From: Thermohalobaculum sp963822985
Lineage (GTDB): Bacteria > Pseudomonadota > Alphaproteobacteria > Rhodobacterales > Rhodobacteraceae
DNA: 64,000 nucleotides
Assembly: GCA_963822985.1 (NCBI GenBank)
Contig: CAWGJU010000010.1
Coordinates: 558,001 to 622,000 of the forward strand
Reading direction: 5' to 3'
Shown: positions 36,239 to 46,134 of the stretch, in pieces
Position numbering within the stretch: the stretch's first letter is position 1
Layout: each line of letters starts with the position of its first letter
The notes under the pieces: model-generated
What the model saw: only the letters and a program-made list of their open reading frames with translations
Databases searched by the model: none
What the model was told of the DNA's origin: nothing
Translations under genes and position numbers: made by a program

Positions 36239-37256
36239 GTGGACACGCTGCTCGAGATCCGCGACCTGGGCGTCGACTTCGCGCACGAACCGCGGGCGGG
36301 TCCACGCGCTGCGCGACGTCAGCCTCGCCGCACGCCGCGGCCGCATCCTCGGCATCGTCGGCGAGAGCGGCTCGGGCAAGAGCACGGTGCTCTGGTCGAT
36401 CCTCGGCCTGCTTGTCGGGCAATGCGACGGTGACGCGGCGGGCTCCGTCCTCTCGAAGGCCGCGACCTGCTCACCCTGCCCGAAGCCGCGCTGCGGGCGC
36501 TGCGCGGCGAGCAGCGTCTCGATCGTCTTCCAGGACCCGATGACCTCGCAGATCCCGGTGCTGACCTATGGCCAGCAGATGCTCGACATCCTCTATCGCC
36601 GCCCGGACATCCGCGTGCCGAAAAGCGCCGGATCGCGGTCGAGACGATGCGCCGGGTCGGCATTCCCGACCCCGAGACTGCGCATCGACCAGTACCCGCA
36701 CCAGTTCAGCGGCGGCATGCGCCAGCGCGCCGGCATCGCCATGGCGATGATGACCGAGCCGGCGCTGCTGCTCGCCGACGAGCCGACCACGGCGCTCGAC
36801 GTGACGATGGAGGCGCAGATCATCCGGCTGATGCCGCGAGCTGCAGGAGGAGCTGCACGCGACCGTCGTCGTCGTCTCGCACAATCTCGGCCTGATCGCC
36901 GAGCTCTGCGACGACGTCGTCGTGATGTATGCCGGCGAGGTCGTCGAGCAGGGCGAGGTGCGCGACATCTTCCACGGCGCCAGCCACCCCTACACCCGCG
37001 CGCTCCTCGAATGCGATCCCGCCCGCATCGCCGAGACGACCCGGCGCCTGCCGGTGATCCCGGGCGACATGCCCGGACCTGACGGCGCCGCCCGCGGCCT
37101 GCGTCTTCGCCGGGCGCTGCCCGCGCGCGATGCCCGTCTGCCATTCGGCCAAGCCGCCGACCACCCGTCACGCACGGGCACCGTCGCGCGGTGCCACCTC
37201 GTCGCGGGGGCCCATGCCGATCCGGGCTGGCCACCGCCGGCCCGGCGTCGCCACCG
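36239..37256 (+). CDS. Peptide-type ABC transporter ATPase (DppD-like, frameshifted)
   Basis: GTG start 36239 (MDTLLEIRDLGVDFA), 3 nt after the permease stop. Walker A is split by a frame change, and FQDPMTSQIPVLTYGQQM, signature FSGGMRQRAGIAMAMM, Walker B LLLADEPTTALDVTMEAQII and the C-terminal SHPYTRALLECDPARIAET are all visible in different frames. At least five breaks (near 36300, 36430, 36625, 36835 and 37090). The boundary with the next gene is uncertain. Confidence 0.78.
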
Positions 37257-38296
37257 TGCCGCGCGGCCCTGCGGCTGCCGCCGCCGCCGAGGTCCCAAGC
37301 ACCGGCCGGCGACGCGCTTCTCGAGGTGCGCGACCTCCACGTGCGGTTCTCGACGGGCGCGCGGCTTTCCAAGGCGGCGCCGACGCTATGTCGAGGCGGT
37401 GGCGGGCGTCTCGCTGAGCCTGGAGCCCGGGCGAGACGCTCGGCCTCGTCGGCGAGAGCGGCTCGGGCAAGACCACGCTCGGGCGGACGATCCTGAACCT
37501 CGCGCGGCCGCATTCCGGCAGCGTGCGCTTCGAGGGGCGCGAGATCCTGGGCCTGCCGGAGCGGCGTTTCGGCCCGCTGCGCCGCGACATGGCGATGATG
37601 TTCCAGGATCCGGTCGGCTCGCTCAGCCCGCGCCGCACCGTGCGCGCGCTGATCACCGAGCCGTTCGCGATCCATGGGCTCGCCGGCCGGGAACTCGGCC
37701 GCGACCCCGACCGCGAGGCCGAGCGGCTCTGCGACATGGTCCGCTTCCCGCGCGCCTTCCTGTCGCGCTATCCGCACGAGCTCTCCGGCGGCCAGGCCCG
37801 CCGCGTCGGCGTTGCCCGGGCGCTGGCGCTGGAGCCGAAACTGGTGATCGCCGACGAGCCGACCGCCGGCCTCGACGTCTCGGTGCAGGGCGAGATCCTG
37901 AACCTGATGGGCGACCTGCAGGCGGAGAAGGGCCTCAGCTACCTTCTCATCACCCACAACCTCGCCGTCGTCCGCCATGTCAGCGACCGGCTGGCGATCA
38001 TGTATCTCGGCCGCATCGTCGAGGAGGGGCCGACCGACGCCGTGTTCGGCGCGCCGGCGCACCCCTATACGCACGCACTCGTCAACGGCGTGCCCCAGCC
38101 CGATCCCGACCATCGCTCCGCGCCAGCCGCCATCGTCGGCGAGGTGCCGAGCCTGGCCCGGCGCCCGCCCGGGTGCGAGTTCCACCCGCGCTGCCCCTTC
38201 GCGCGCGGGCGCTGCCGAACCGACCCGCCGCTACCGCGCGTCGACCAAAGCGGCCGCACCTTCCGCTGCCACTTCCCGCTTCACGAGACTGGGTGA
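37257..38296 (+). CDS. Peptide-type ABC transporter ATPase (DppF-like, frameshifted)
   Basis: Start uncertain near 37257. Joined protein: ALLEVRDLHVRFSTGARLS, Walker A VGESGSGKTTLGR, FQDPVGSLSPRRTVR, signature LSGGQARRVGVARAL, Walker B LVIADEPTAGLDVSVQGEIL and the Cys-containing end GCEFHPRCPFARGRC of oligopeptide ATPases. Breaks near 37380 and 37435. Last gene of the operon. Confidence 0.82.
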
Positions 38297-38512
38297 CGCT
38301 CCCTGGAAGTGCCGTCAGCGGCCGCGCTTCGGCTTTAGCCCCGAGCCCCTGCTTCATCCGCTCCAAGCCCAGCAGTGCCGCCCACTTCGGCAAGTCGGGG
38401 CACGTCCCCCTGTTCGCTGGCTCTCAACCGCACTGGCGCTTGGGTGTGCTCGCACCACCGCCTTCCACCCCGGCGCTTGAAGACAAAAGCGCACCCTGCT
38501 ACAAGTTGTGCG

Positions 38513-40423
38513 ATGAGCCCGACTACACACAACATCGTGCAAGAACGCACCGGTATCCGGCGTCTGTCAGAGGCCGCCGCCAACCGGATCGCCGCCGGCG
38601 AGGTGGTCGAGCGCCCGGCCTCGGCCGTCAAGGAACTGGTCGAGAACGCGATCGACGCCGGCGCGTCAAGGATCGAGATCGACATCGCCGATGGCGGCAA
38701 GTCGCTGATCCGCGTCGCCGACGATGGCTGCGGCATCGCGGAAGCCGAGCTCGCGCTGGCGCTCGAGCGGCACGCGACCTCCAAGATCGACGGCGAAGAC
38801 CTGGTGAACGTCCGCTTCTTCGGCTTCCGCGGCGAGGCGCTGCCCTCGATCGGCTCGGTGGCGCGGCTGACGCTGACCTCGCGCCTGCGCGGCGCCGAGG
38901 CGCGCGAGATCGCCTGCCATGCCGGGCGGATCGGCGCGCCCAAGCCGGCGGCGCGCGCGCCCGGCACCACCGTCGAGGTGCGCGACCTCTTTCACGCGAC
39001 GCCGGCGCGGCTGAAGTTCCTGCGCACGGACCGGGCCGAGACGCAGGCGATCGCCGACACGGTGCGCCGGCTCGCGCTCGCCCGGCCCGACATCGCCTTC
39101 TGCCTCCGCGACCTGACGGGCGGCCCAACTCGCGGGGCCGAACGCGTGCTCTTTCGCGTCGATGCCGAGCCGGGCGATCAGGGCTCGGCCCGCCTCGCCC
39201 GCGCCGCCCGAATCCTGGGACGCGAGTTCCCGGCCAACGCCGTTCCCATCGCGGCCGAGCGCGAGGGGCTGAGGCTCTCGGGCCATGCCGGGCTGCCCGC
39301 CTTCTCGCGCGGCGCGGCGGTGGCGAACCATGTCTTCGTCAACGCCCGGCCGGTGCGCGACCGGCTGCTGCTCGGCGCCGTGCGCGCCGCCTATTCGGAC
39401 GTGCTGGCGCGCGACCGCCACCCGGCCGTCGCGCTGTTCCTCGACTGCCGGCCGGACGCCGTCGACGTCAACGTCCACCCGGCCAAGGCCGAGGTCCGCT
39501 TTCGCGAGCCTGGGCTGGTGCGCGGCCTGGTGCTGGCCGCCATCCGCCACGCGCTGGCCGAGGCCGGCTGCCGCCAGTCGACCACCGCCGGCACGGCCGC
39601 CCTCGGCGCCTTCCGCCCGCAGGGCGGCCCGCGCCCCCCGGGGGCAGGTCCAGTCGCGGGCCGCGGCTGGTCTTCACCCTCACCTTCGCCCCGGGCCGTC
39701 GAGGCGGCGCTGGCGCTGCAGGCACCGCTCGGCGCGCATCCGGGCTTCGCCGAGGACCGGCTCGGGGCCCCGGAGCCGCCCCGGGCCGACCCGGGCATTC
39801 CCGCGGCAATCGAGCCCGCCGCCCCGCATGACGACCCGGCGCTCGATCTGCCGCTGGGACGCGCAAAGGCGCAGCTGCACGGCACCTATATCCTCGCCGA
39901 GACGGCGGATGGCATGGTGCTGGTCGACCAGCACGCGGCGCATGAGCGGCTGGTCTACGAGCGACTCAAGCGCCAGCTCGTCCAGACCGGCGTCGCCCGC
40001 CAGGGGCTGCTGGTGCCCGAGATTGTCGAGCTCGGAGCCGATGCCGACCGCCTGCTCGAAGAGGCCGAGGCGCTGGCCCGGCTCGGCCTCGTCGTCGAGC
40101 CCTTCGGCCCCGGCGCCGTCGCCGTGCGCGAGATCCCGGCGCTGCTCGGTCGGGCCGACCCGGCGGCGCTGGTCCGCGACATCGCCGACGAGATCGCGGG
40201 CCTCGGCACGGCCGACACGCTGGGCGCACGGCTCGACGCCATCCTCTCGCGCATCTCGTGTCACGGCTCGGTGCGCGCCGGCCGCAGGCTGACCCTGCCG
40301 GAGATGGACGCGCTGCTGCGCGAGATGGAGGCGACGCCGAACGCCGCCACCTGCAATCACGGCCGCCCGACCTGGATCGCGCTCGGCCGCGCCGATATCG
40401 AGCGGCTTTTCGGGCGGCGCTGA
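38513..40423 (+). CDS. mutL: DNA mismatch repair protein MutL
   Basis: 636 residues, intact. GHKL ATPase motifs: IAAGEVVERPASAVKELVEN, DDGCGI, KIDGEDLVNVRFFGFRGEAL and APGTTVEVRDLF. The transducer part ends DVNVHPAKAEVRF. After a Pro/Ala-rich linker (about 355-440) comes the dimerisation domain (GTYILAETADGMVLVDQHAA, ATCNHGRPT). The C-terminal endonuclease motif DQHAAHERLVYE is of the type seen in organisms without MutH. It couples MutS recognition to strand removal. Confidence 0.96.
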   Translation: MSPTTHNIVQERTGIRRLSEAAANRIAAGEVVERPASAVKELVENAIDAGASRIEIDIADGGKSLIRVADDGCGIAEAELALALERHATSKIDGEDLVNVRFFGFRGEALPSIGSVARLTLTSRLRGAEAREIACHAGRIGAPKPAARAPGTTVEVRDLFHATPARLKFLRTDRAETQAIADTVRRLALARPDIAFCLRDLTGGPTRGAERVLFRVDAEPGDQGSARLARAARILGREFPANAVPIAAEREGLRLSGHAGLPAFSRGAAVANHVFVNARPVRDRLLLGAVRAAYSDVLARDRHPAVALFLDCRPDAVDVNVHPAKAEVRFREPGLVRGLVLAAIRHALAEAGCRQSTTAGTAALGAFRPQGGPRPPGAGPVAGRGWSSPSPSPRAVEAALALQAPLGAHPGFAEDRLGAPEPPRADPGIPAAIEPAAPHDDPALDLPLGRAKAQLHGTYILAETADGMVLVDQHAAHERLVYERLKRQLVQTGVARQGLLVPEIVELGADADRLLEEAEALARLGLVVEPFGPGAVAVREIPALLGRADPAALVRDIADEIAGLGTADTLGARLDAILSRISCHGSVRAGRRLTLPEMDALLREMEATPNAATCNHGRPTWIALGRADIERLFGRR

Positions 40424-40656
40424 CGGGCGCAGTCGGCGCGCTGGCTGGGTCGATCCCGCTCCGACGCGCTCGCCTGTTGGCGACAGCGTTCCCTTGCAGG
40501 CCAGTTGTCGCCGGCGTCCGGCAGCGGCGCCGCTCGAAGCCGGCGTCATCTCGCCCGAATACTCGCACAGACAAGCAGTTCTACCTCAATCGGGGGATGT
40601 GAGGCGCAGCAACGTGTGGGACAATTCTTCCCCAGTGGCGAGCAAAGGAGAAGATC

Positions 40657-40902
40657 ATGTCAGTTGCGCCGAATTTCTCCAATGGGATTGCACACGAGAC
40701 GCGTGGTCACTCAGATCTTGTCGGGCTTGGGCGCGTGGCTTCGGCGATGCGGACCATTCTGGGCGGCATGATTGCGTCGAAGGAGTATCGCCATCTGACC
40801 GCGATGAGCGACCGCCAGCTGAGCGAACTCGGTCTTTCCCGCGACGGCATCGCGGCGGAGGTCCACAGGCGCCACCTGGCTCCCCTCGGCCGAAGATCGT
40901 AG
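40657..40902 (+). CDS. DUF1127 family small protein
   Basis: 81 residues with the C-terminal DUF1127 pattern YRHLTAMSDRQLSELGLSRDGI. AAAGGAG is 8 nt upstream of the ATG. Small DUF1127 proteins in alphaproteobacteria bind RNA and affect phosphate, carbon or stress responses; the role here is not determined. It is flanked by about 230 nt upstream and 160 nt downstream without genes. Confidence 0.85.
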   Translation: MSVAPNFSNGIAHETRGHSDLVGLGRVASAMRTILGGMIASKEYRHLTAMSDRQLSELGLSRDGIAAEVHRRHLAPLGRRS

Positions 40903-41064
40903 AACTCGGGCGGGTTCGGCTGATCCCGCCTGCGACCCCATAGCATCGCGAAGAACCGAGGCGGCAGCCGCCTCCGAATTTCGCCCGTTTCGCGGGCGCG
41001 GGCCCGGTCCGCGTCCGGCCGAGCTCTCGCGGCCGCCGCCCGCCCGGCAGGAAGGAGCTGGACC

Positions 41065-41604
41065 ATGGGCCCGGAGATACTCCTCTTCGTCGTTCTCTGC
41101 TCGCCCGATCTTCTTGAGTGCGAGGACCGCTCGAGCGATGTGGCCTATGCCGATCTCGACGAGTGTCGGGCGGCGCGGGCGCAATTGATCGCAAGCGGAC
41201 CGGGCGATGGCCACCGGGGCGAGAGCGTCTTTGCGCGCTGCCGCTATGTGCTGACGCAAGAGCGGCGACCGGTGGCCCCCCGGAACGCCCTCCATGGTTG
41301 CCGCGGCAACACCTGTGCGGTGAACGTGATCGGGTCTGTCGGGCTCGGATCGACTTCTTTGCCTAGCCCCATTCCCTGGCCACGCCGGTCCGCTAGCGTC
41401 CGCCCTCCAGCACCAGCCGTGTCCGGTAGGCGTTCGAGATGTGCCGCTCGGCCGCCGCCTGGGCCGCCGCCTCGTCGCGCCGCGCGATCGCGTCGACGAT
41501 GGCGCCATGCTCGTCCAGCGCCTGCGCGGCCCGGCCGGGCGCCGCCAGCGTCGTCGTCGAGATCAGCGCCAGCGAGCGGCGCATGCTCTCCAGCATCTGG
41601 CTGA
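41065..41604 (+). CDS. Small hypothetical protein
   Basis: Only about the first 95 codons are credible, since the rest runs antisense into the GntR gene. The start has GGAAGGAG before ATG and a hydrophobic MGPEILLFVVLCSPDLLECE, then YADLDECRAARAQLIASG and a Cys pair pattern. It may really end near 41350 after a frame change. No family recognised. Confidence 0.4.
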   Translation: MGPEILLFVVLCSPDLLECEDRSSDVAYADLDECRAARAQLIASGPGDGHRGESVFARCRYVLTQERRPVAPRNALHGCRGNTCAVNVIGSVGLGSTSLPSPIPWPRRSASVRPPAPAVSGRRSRCAARPPPGPPPRRAARSRRRWRHARPAPARPGRAPPASSSRSAPASGACSPASG

Positions 41605-42043
41605 GATATCGGTTGTGCGAGGCGCGGTGCAGCTGGCGGTGAAAGCGCCGATTGGCGAGCGACAGCGCGCGGGCGTCGCCCACGATCCGCCGGTCGGCCG
41701 CGATCATCTCGGCCATCACGGCGATCTCCTCGGGCGCCGCGTGGCGGGCCGCCAGCCGCGCCGCCAGCCCCTCGACCACGCCGCGCACCTCGTAGAGCTC
41801 GCCCAGCTGGTCGTGGTCGAGCGTGGCGACCCGCAGTCCCCTGCCCTCGCGCGCCACCACGCCCTGCGCCTCGAGCCGCGAGAGCGCCTCGCGCACGGGC
41901 GTGCGCGAGACGCCCAGCCGGTCTGCCAGCTCGGTCTCGACCAGGCGCTGGCCCGGCCGAATGTCGCCGCGATCGATCGCCTCGAGGATCAGCGAATAGG
42001 CGTCCTGGCCTTCGCCGCCGCCTGGGTCCGCCGTCCCGCTCAC
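41393..42043 (-). CDS. GntR-family transcriptional regulator (FCD domain)
   Basis: 216 residues. N-terminal winged helix GQRLVETELADRLGVSRTPV and C-terminal all-helical FCD domain with metal-type residues in FHRQLHRASHNRYL. It overlaps the acyl-CoA synthetase gene by 4 nt (ATGA), so the two are co-expressed and the regulator likely responds to an acid or acyl ligand of that enzyme. Confidence 0.9.
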   Translation of the reverse strand: MSGTADPGGGEGQDAYSLILEAIDRGDIRPGQRLVETELADRLGVSRTPVREALSRLEAQGVVAREGRGLRVATLDHDQLGELYEVRGVVEGLAARLAARHAAPEEIAVMAEMIAADRRIVGDARALSLANRRFHRQLHRASHNRYLSQMLESMRRSLALISTTTLAAPGRAAQALDEHGAIVDAIARRDEAAAQAAAERHISNAYRTRLVLEGGR

Positions 42044-43671
42044 CGCTGGTCGGGCAGCTTATAGTCCCTCTCCTCCAGCTGGCGGCGAATCGTCAGCTTG
42101 GAGATCTTGCCCGTCGCCGTGTGCGGGATCTCGTCGACGAACAGGATCTCGTCCGGCAGCTGCCATTTGGCGAAATGCGGCTCGAGCAGCGCGACGATGC
42201 TGCCGGGGTCGGGCGTCTTGCCGGGCTGCGGCACAATTAGCAGAACCGGGCGCTCGTCCCATTTGGGGTGCGGCACGCCGATGGCGGCGGCCTCGAACAC
42301 CTCCGGGTGCTTCAAGGCCGCGTTCTCGAGCTCGATCGAGCTGATCCACTCGCCGCCCGACTTGATGACGTCCTTGAAGCGATCGGTGATCCGCACATAG
42401 CCGTGGCCGTCGATCGTCGCCGCGTCGCCGGTGTCGAACCATCCGCCTGCATCAACCGCATCCGCCTCCGTCTTCAGATAGCGCCGCAGCACGCCGGGCC
42501 CGCGGATCATCAACCGCCCCTGCATCTGTCCGTCCCAGGGCAGGTCGGCATCGGCGTCGTCCCTGATCGCCAGGTCGACCGTGAAGGGCGGATGGCCCAC
42601 CGTTCCCTGCACGTCGAGCTGTGCCGGCCGGTCGAGCGCCGCCACCTCGGGCTTGAACGAGCAGATCGTGCCGATGGGCGAGGTCTCGGTCATGCCCCAG
42701 GCGTGCAGCACCTGCACGCCGTACTCGTCCTGGAACGCCTCGATCACCGCGCGAGGGCAGGACGAGCCGCCGATGACGACGCGGTTGAGTTCGGGCAGCT
42801 CGGCCCCGGTCTCGCGCAGATGCTTGAGCAGCGGCAGCCAGACGGTCGGCACGGCCGCCGAGATGGTGACGCCCTCCGAGAACATCTCCATCAGCGAGGC
42901 CGGGTCGAGCTGCCGCCCCGGCAGCACCATGCCTGACCCGGCCAGCGGCACGGCGAAGCCCGTGCTCCAGCCATTGGCGTGAAAGAGCGGCACGACCGGC
43001 ATCATCACGTCGCGCGAGGACAGGCCGAACATGTCCGGCTGCACGGTGATCAGCGCGTGCAGCACGTTCGAGCGGTGCGAGTAGACGACGCCCTTCGGGT
43101 GCCCCGTGGTGCCCGAGGTGAAGCAGACCCCGCAGGCGTCGTTCTCGTCGCCCGCCGCCCAGGCAAAGTCGCCGTCCGAGCCCGCCAGCAGCTCCTCATA
43201 GCAGTGGACGTTCTTCAGCCCCGTCTCGGGCATGTGGGCGCGGTCCGTCATGACGACGAAGCCCTCGACCGTCTGCAGCTCGCCCGCCACGCGCTCCAGC
43301 ACCGGCACCAGGTCGGCATCGACGAAGATCAGCCGGTCCTCGGCATGGTTGATGATGTAGGCCAGCTGCTCGGCCGAGAGCCGCGGGTTCAGCGAATGCA
43401 GCACGGCGCCCGCGCCCGGCACGCCGTACCAGACCTCGAGATGGCGCACCGTGTTCCAGGCCATGGCGCCGATCATTTCGCCGGGCCGAAGCCCCAGGCG
43501 CGTCAGCGCCTGCGCCACCCTGAGAGCGCGCCCGCGCACCTCGCCCCAGCTCGAACGGACGATCGGCCCCTCGGCCGAGCGGCCGATGACGGGCCGCCCG
43601 CCATGGTACGTCGCCGCGTGGTCGATGATCCGCGAGACCCTCAGCGGCCAGTCCTGCATCAGCCCGCGCAT
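42040..43671 (-). CDS. AMP-dependent acyl-CoA synthetase (fatty acid-CoA ligase type)
   Basis: 543 residues from ATG 43671; GGAGG lies upstream and the start MRGLMQDWPLRVSRIIDHAA is the usual one for medium/long-chain ligases. Adenylation motifs: CFTSGTTGHPKGVVYSH, WGMTETSPIG, GWFDTGDAATID, RFKDVIKSGGEWIS and the catalytic Lys in HTATGKISK. It activates a fatty or aromatic acid with ATP and CoA. Substrate not determined. Confidence 0.92.
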   Translation of the reverse strand: MRGLMQDWPLRVSRIIDHAATYHGGRPVIGRSAEGPIVRSSWGEVRGRALRVAQALTRLGLRPGEMIGAMAWNTVRHLEVWYGVPGAGAVLHSLNPRLSAEQLAYIINHAEDRLIFVDADLVPVLERVAGELQTVEGFVVMTDRAHMPETGLKNVHCYEELLAGSDGDFAWAAGDENDACGVCFTSGTTGHPKGVVYSHRSNVLHALITVQPDMFGLSSRDVMMPVVPLFHANGWSTGFAVPLAGSGMVLPGRQLDPASLMEMFSEGVTISAAVPTVWLPLLKHLRETGAELPELNRVVIGGSSCPRAVIEAFQDEYGVQVLHAWGMTETSPIGTICSFKPEVAALDRPAQLDVQGTVGHPPFTVDLAIRDDADADLPWDGQMQGRLMIRGPGVLRRYLKTEADAVDAGGWFDTGDAATIDGHGYVRITDRFKDVIKSGGEWISSIELENAALKHPEVFEAAAIGVPHPKWDERPVLLIVPQPGKTPDPGSIVALLEPHFAKWQLPDEILFVDEIPHTATGKISKLTIRRQLEERDYKLPDQR

Positions 43672-43823
43672 GCATCCGTCCTCCCGCATTTCCGCCGAAA
43701 CTAGGCAGCTTCCTTGGGCCTGTGAAGCCCGGACAGGTCCTTGCGCCCGGCCGGCCTCCGGCCGTAACCCCAAAGCGCGCCGGCATCGCGCCCGGGTGAT
43801 GCGCGCGGGGCTGCGGAGAAGGC

Positions 43824-44786
43824 ATGCGCGAGAACCTGTCGGCCGCCCTGTCCATCGTCACGGCCATGCTGATCCTCGCGATCTGCGACAACTTCATCGG
43901 CATGTTGGCCGAGCGGATGAGCCTCTGGCAGTTCCACGTGCTGCGCTCGGCGATCATCATGCCGCTGATCGCGGTCACCATGCTGGCGCTCGGCCAGGTG
44001 GCGACGCTGCGGCCGGTGCGTCCTGGCGCGGTACTCGCCCGCGGCTGCTTTGTCGTGACCGCGCTTCTTCTGTATTTCGCGGCGATCCCGGCGGTCTCGG
44101 TGTCATTGGCGGCGGCCGGGCTCTTCACCTCGCCGCTCTGGGTGACGCTGTTCTCGGTCACGCTCTTCGGCGAGCGGATCGGCGCGCGCCGGCTCGCCGC
44201 GCTCGCGCTCGGCTTCATCGGAGTGTGCCTGGTGCTGCGTGTGGGGACCGAGCCGCTGCGGCCCATGGCGCTGGCGGCCGTCCTCGGCGGGGCGCTCTAC
44301 GCGCTCGGCGTCATCTCGACGCGGCGCTATTGCCGGCAGGAGAGCGTCGGCGCGCTCGCCTTCTGGAACCTGGGCGTGTTCCTGGCGGCCGGGCTCGTCG
44401 GCATGGCGCTGACGCCCGTCATCGCGGCGGCCATCGGCGACGTCGAGGGCACGGGTTTCGCCACCATGCCGCCCCGGCCGATGGAGGCCGGCATCGTCCT
44501 CCTCGTCGCCATTCTCGGCGGCGCCGGGGCGGTCGGCATCCTGCTGCTGGCCCGCGGCTATCGCGGCGCCGAGCCGACCTTCGCGGCGCTGTTCGACTTC
44601 AGCTTCCTGTTCTGGGTGCCGCTGTTCTCGTGGCTACTCTGGGGAGAGAAGCTCCCGGCGTCGGTCGCCATCGGCATGGCGCTGATCGTCGCCGCCGGCG
44701 TGCTCGCGGTCAGCGGCGGCGGACGGCGCCCGGCGCCGCCCGCGCCGCCCGCGCCAACCGAGCGGGTGGGCGCATCACGCCCCTGA
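43824..44786 (+). CDS. EamA-family (DMT) transporter
   Basis: 320 residues, about ten membrane helices in two EamA repeats (SPLWVTLFSVTLFGERIGAR and the parallel FSFLFWVPLFSWLLWGEKLP). Intact; divergent from the acyl-CoA synthetase gene, with about 150 nt between. Probably exports a metabolite; substrate unknown. Confidence 0.85.
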   Translation: MRENLSAALSIVTAMLILAICDNFIGMLAERMSLWQFHVLRSAIIMPLIAVTMLALGQVATLRPVRPGAVLARGCFVVTALLLYFAAIPAVSVSLAAAGLFTSPLWVTLFSVTLFGERIGARRLAALALGFIGVCLVLRVGTEPLRPMALAAVLGGALYALGVISTRRYCRQESVGALAFWNLGVFLAAGLVGMALTPVIAAAIGDVEGTGFATMPPRPMEAGIVLLVAILGGAGAVGILLLARGYRGAEPTFAALFDFSFLFWVPLFSWLLWGEKLPASVAIGMALIVAAGVLAVSGGGRRPAPPAPPAPTERVGASRP

Positions 44787-44884
44787 TCATCCGCGCCCGG
44801 CCGCCCGGGCGCCCGGGCCGCCGCTGGCCAAGCCGTCGCGGAGGCGGCATGGTGGCGGGCAAACCGACGCCAGAGGAATGCCCG

Positions 44885-46105
44885 ATGACCGCCTTCAACT
44901 TCGCGCCGCTCTTCGCCCGCGACCTGCCGCCGGCCGCGCAACGCTGGACCGGGTTCGTCGAGCACAACTTCGTCGGCGGGCACAATGACCCGGACGGCAT
45001 CCCGGTCGAGGCGCTGATCGAGGCGGCGACGCGCCAGCTGCGCGCCAAAGGGCGCGAACTCGCCATCTACACGCTCGACGGCGGGCCGCAGGGCCTGCGC
45101 GAGCTGCGCGAGGTGGTGGCCGAGAAGCTCACGCGCGATCGCGGCGCTCCGACGGAGCCCGACCAGGTTCTGATCACCTCGGGCTCGCTGCAGGGGCTGG
45201 ATCTGATCAACCAGGCGCTGATCGAGCGCGGCGACACGGTCATCGTCGAGGAGCACACCTATGGCGGCACGCTGAGCCGCCTGCGCCGGCGCGGCGCCAA
45301 GATCGTCGGCGCGCCGCTCGACGAGCACGGGCTCCGGATTGACGCGCTCGAGGCGCTGCTCGACGATCTGGCGGCCCAGGGCATCCGGCCGAAGTTCATC
45401 TACACGATCCCGACCGTGCAGAACCCGACCGGATCCGTGCTGCCGCTCGACCGGCGCCACGCCCTGCTGGCACTCGCCAGGCGGCACGGCGTGCCGATCT
45501 TCGAGGACGAGTGCTATGCCGACCTCGTCTGGGAGGGCGACTGGCCGCCGGCGCTGCGCGGCCTCGACCCCGACGCGGTGATCCATATCGGCTCGTTCTC
45601 CAAGACGCTCGCCCCGGCGCTGCGGATCGGCTACCTCGTCGCCGACTGGCCGGTCATGTCGCGCCTCATGCCACTCAAGACCGATGCCGGAACGGGCGCG
45701 GTCGAGCAGCTGATCGTCGCCGACTGTTTCGGCAACCGGTTCCACGAACATCTCGCCACGCTGAAGCCGCGCCTGAAGGCCAAGCTCGACGCCATGGCCG
45801 AGGCGGTCGAGCGCGAGTTCGGCACGGCGGCCGAGTTCACCCGGCCTAAGGGCGGTATCTTCTTCTGGATGCGCATCCCCGGCGTCGATACCTCGGCGCT
45901 CTATCCCAAGGCCAAGGCCGGCGGCGTCGAGTTCAACCCGGGCGCCGAATGGTCCGTCAACCCCGCTGCGCGCGACTGCCTACGCCTCTGCTTCGCCCTG
46001 CCGAGCGAGGCGCAGATCCAGGCGGGCGTGGCCCGCCTGGCCGAGATCTGCCGGCGGGAGACAGGCATCCCGGCCGTCAGCGCCAACGTCCGCCACGCGC
46101 GATAG
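44885..46105 (+). CDS. PLP-dependent aminotransferase (class I, LysN/MocR-like fold)
   Basis: 406 residues from ATG 44885 with GAGGAA upstream. Motifs: TSGSLQGLDLINQALIERGD, YTIPTVQNPTG, FEDECYADLVWEG, the PLP lysine in SFSKTLAPALRIGY and RLCFALPSEAQI. Family members act on aromatic amino acids, 2-aminoadipate or valine. It follows the EamA gene by about 100 nt. Confidence 0.9.
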   Translation: MTAFNFAPLFARDLPPAAQRWTGFVEHNFVGGHNDPDGIPVEALIEAATRQLRAKGRELAIYTLDGGPQGLRELREVVAEKLTRDRGAPTEPDQVLITSGSLQGLDLINQALIERGDTVIVEEHTYGGTLSRLRRRGAKIVGAPLDEHGLRIDALEALLDDLAAQGIRPKFIYTIPTVQNPTGSVLPLDRRHALLALARRHGVPIFEDECYADLVWEGDWPPALRGLDPDAVIHIGSFSKTLAPALRIGYLVADWPVMSRLMPLKTDAGTGAVEQLIVADCFGNRFHEHLATLKPRLKAKLDAMAEAVEREFGTAAEFTRPKGGIFFWMRIPGVDTSALYPKAKAGGVEFNPGAEWSVNPAARDCLRLCFALPSEAQIQAGVARLAEICRRETGIPAVSANVRHAR

Positions 46106-46134
46106 AGGCGATCGGGCAGCGGCCCGCGCCCGCC

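Noticed and set aside
38297..38512. Possible extra gene between the ABC operon and mutL
   Set aside because: Frames on both strands are short and without motifs; it is treated as spacer with the mutL leader.
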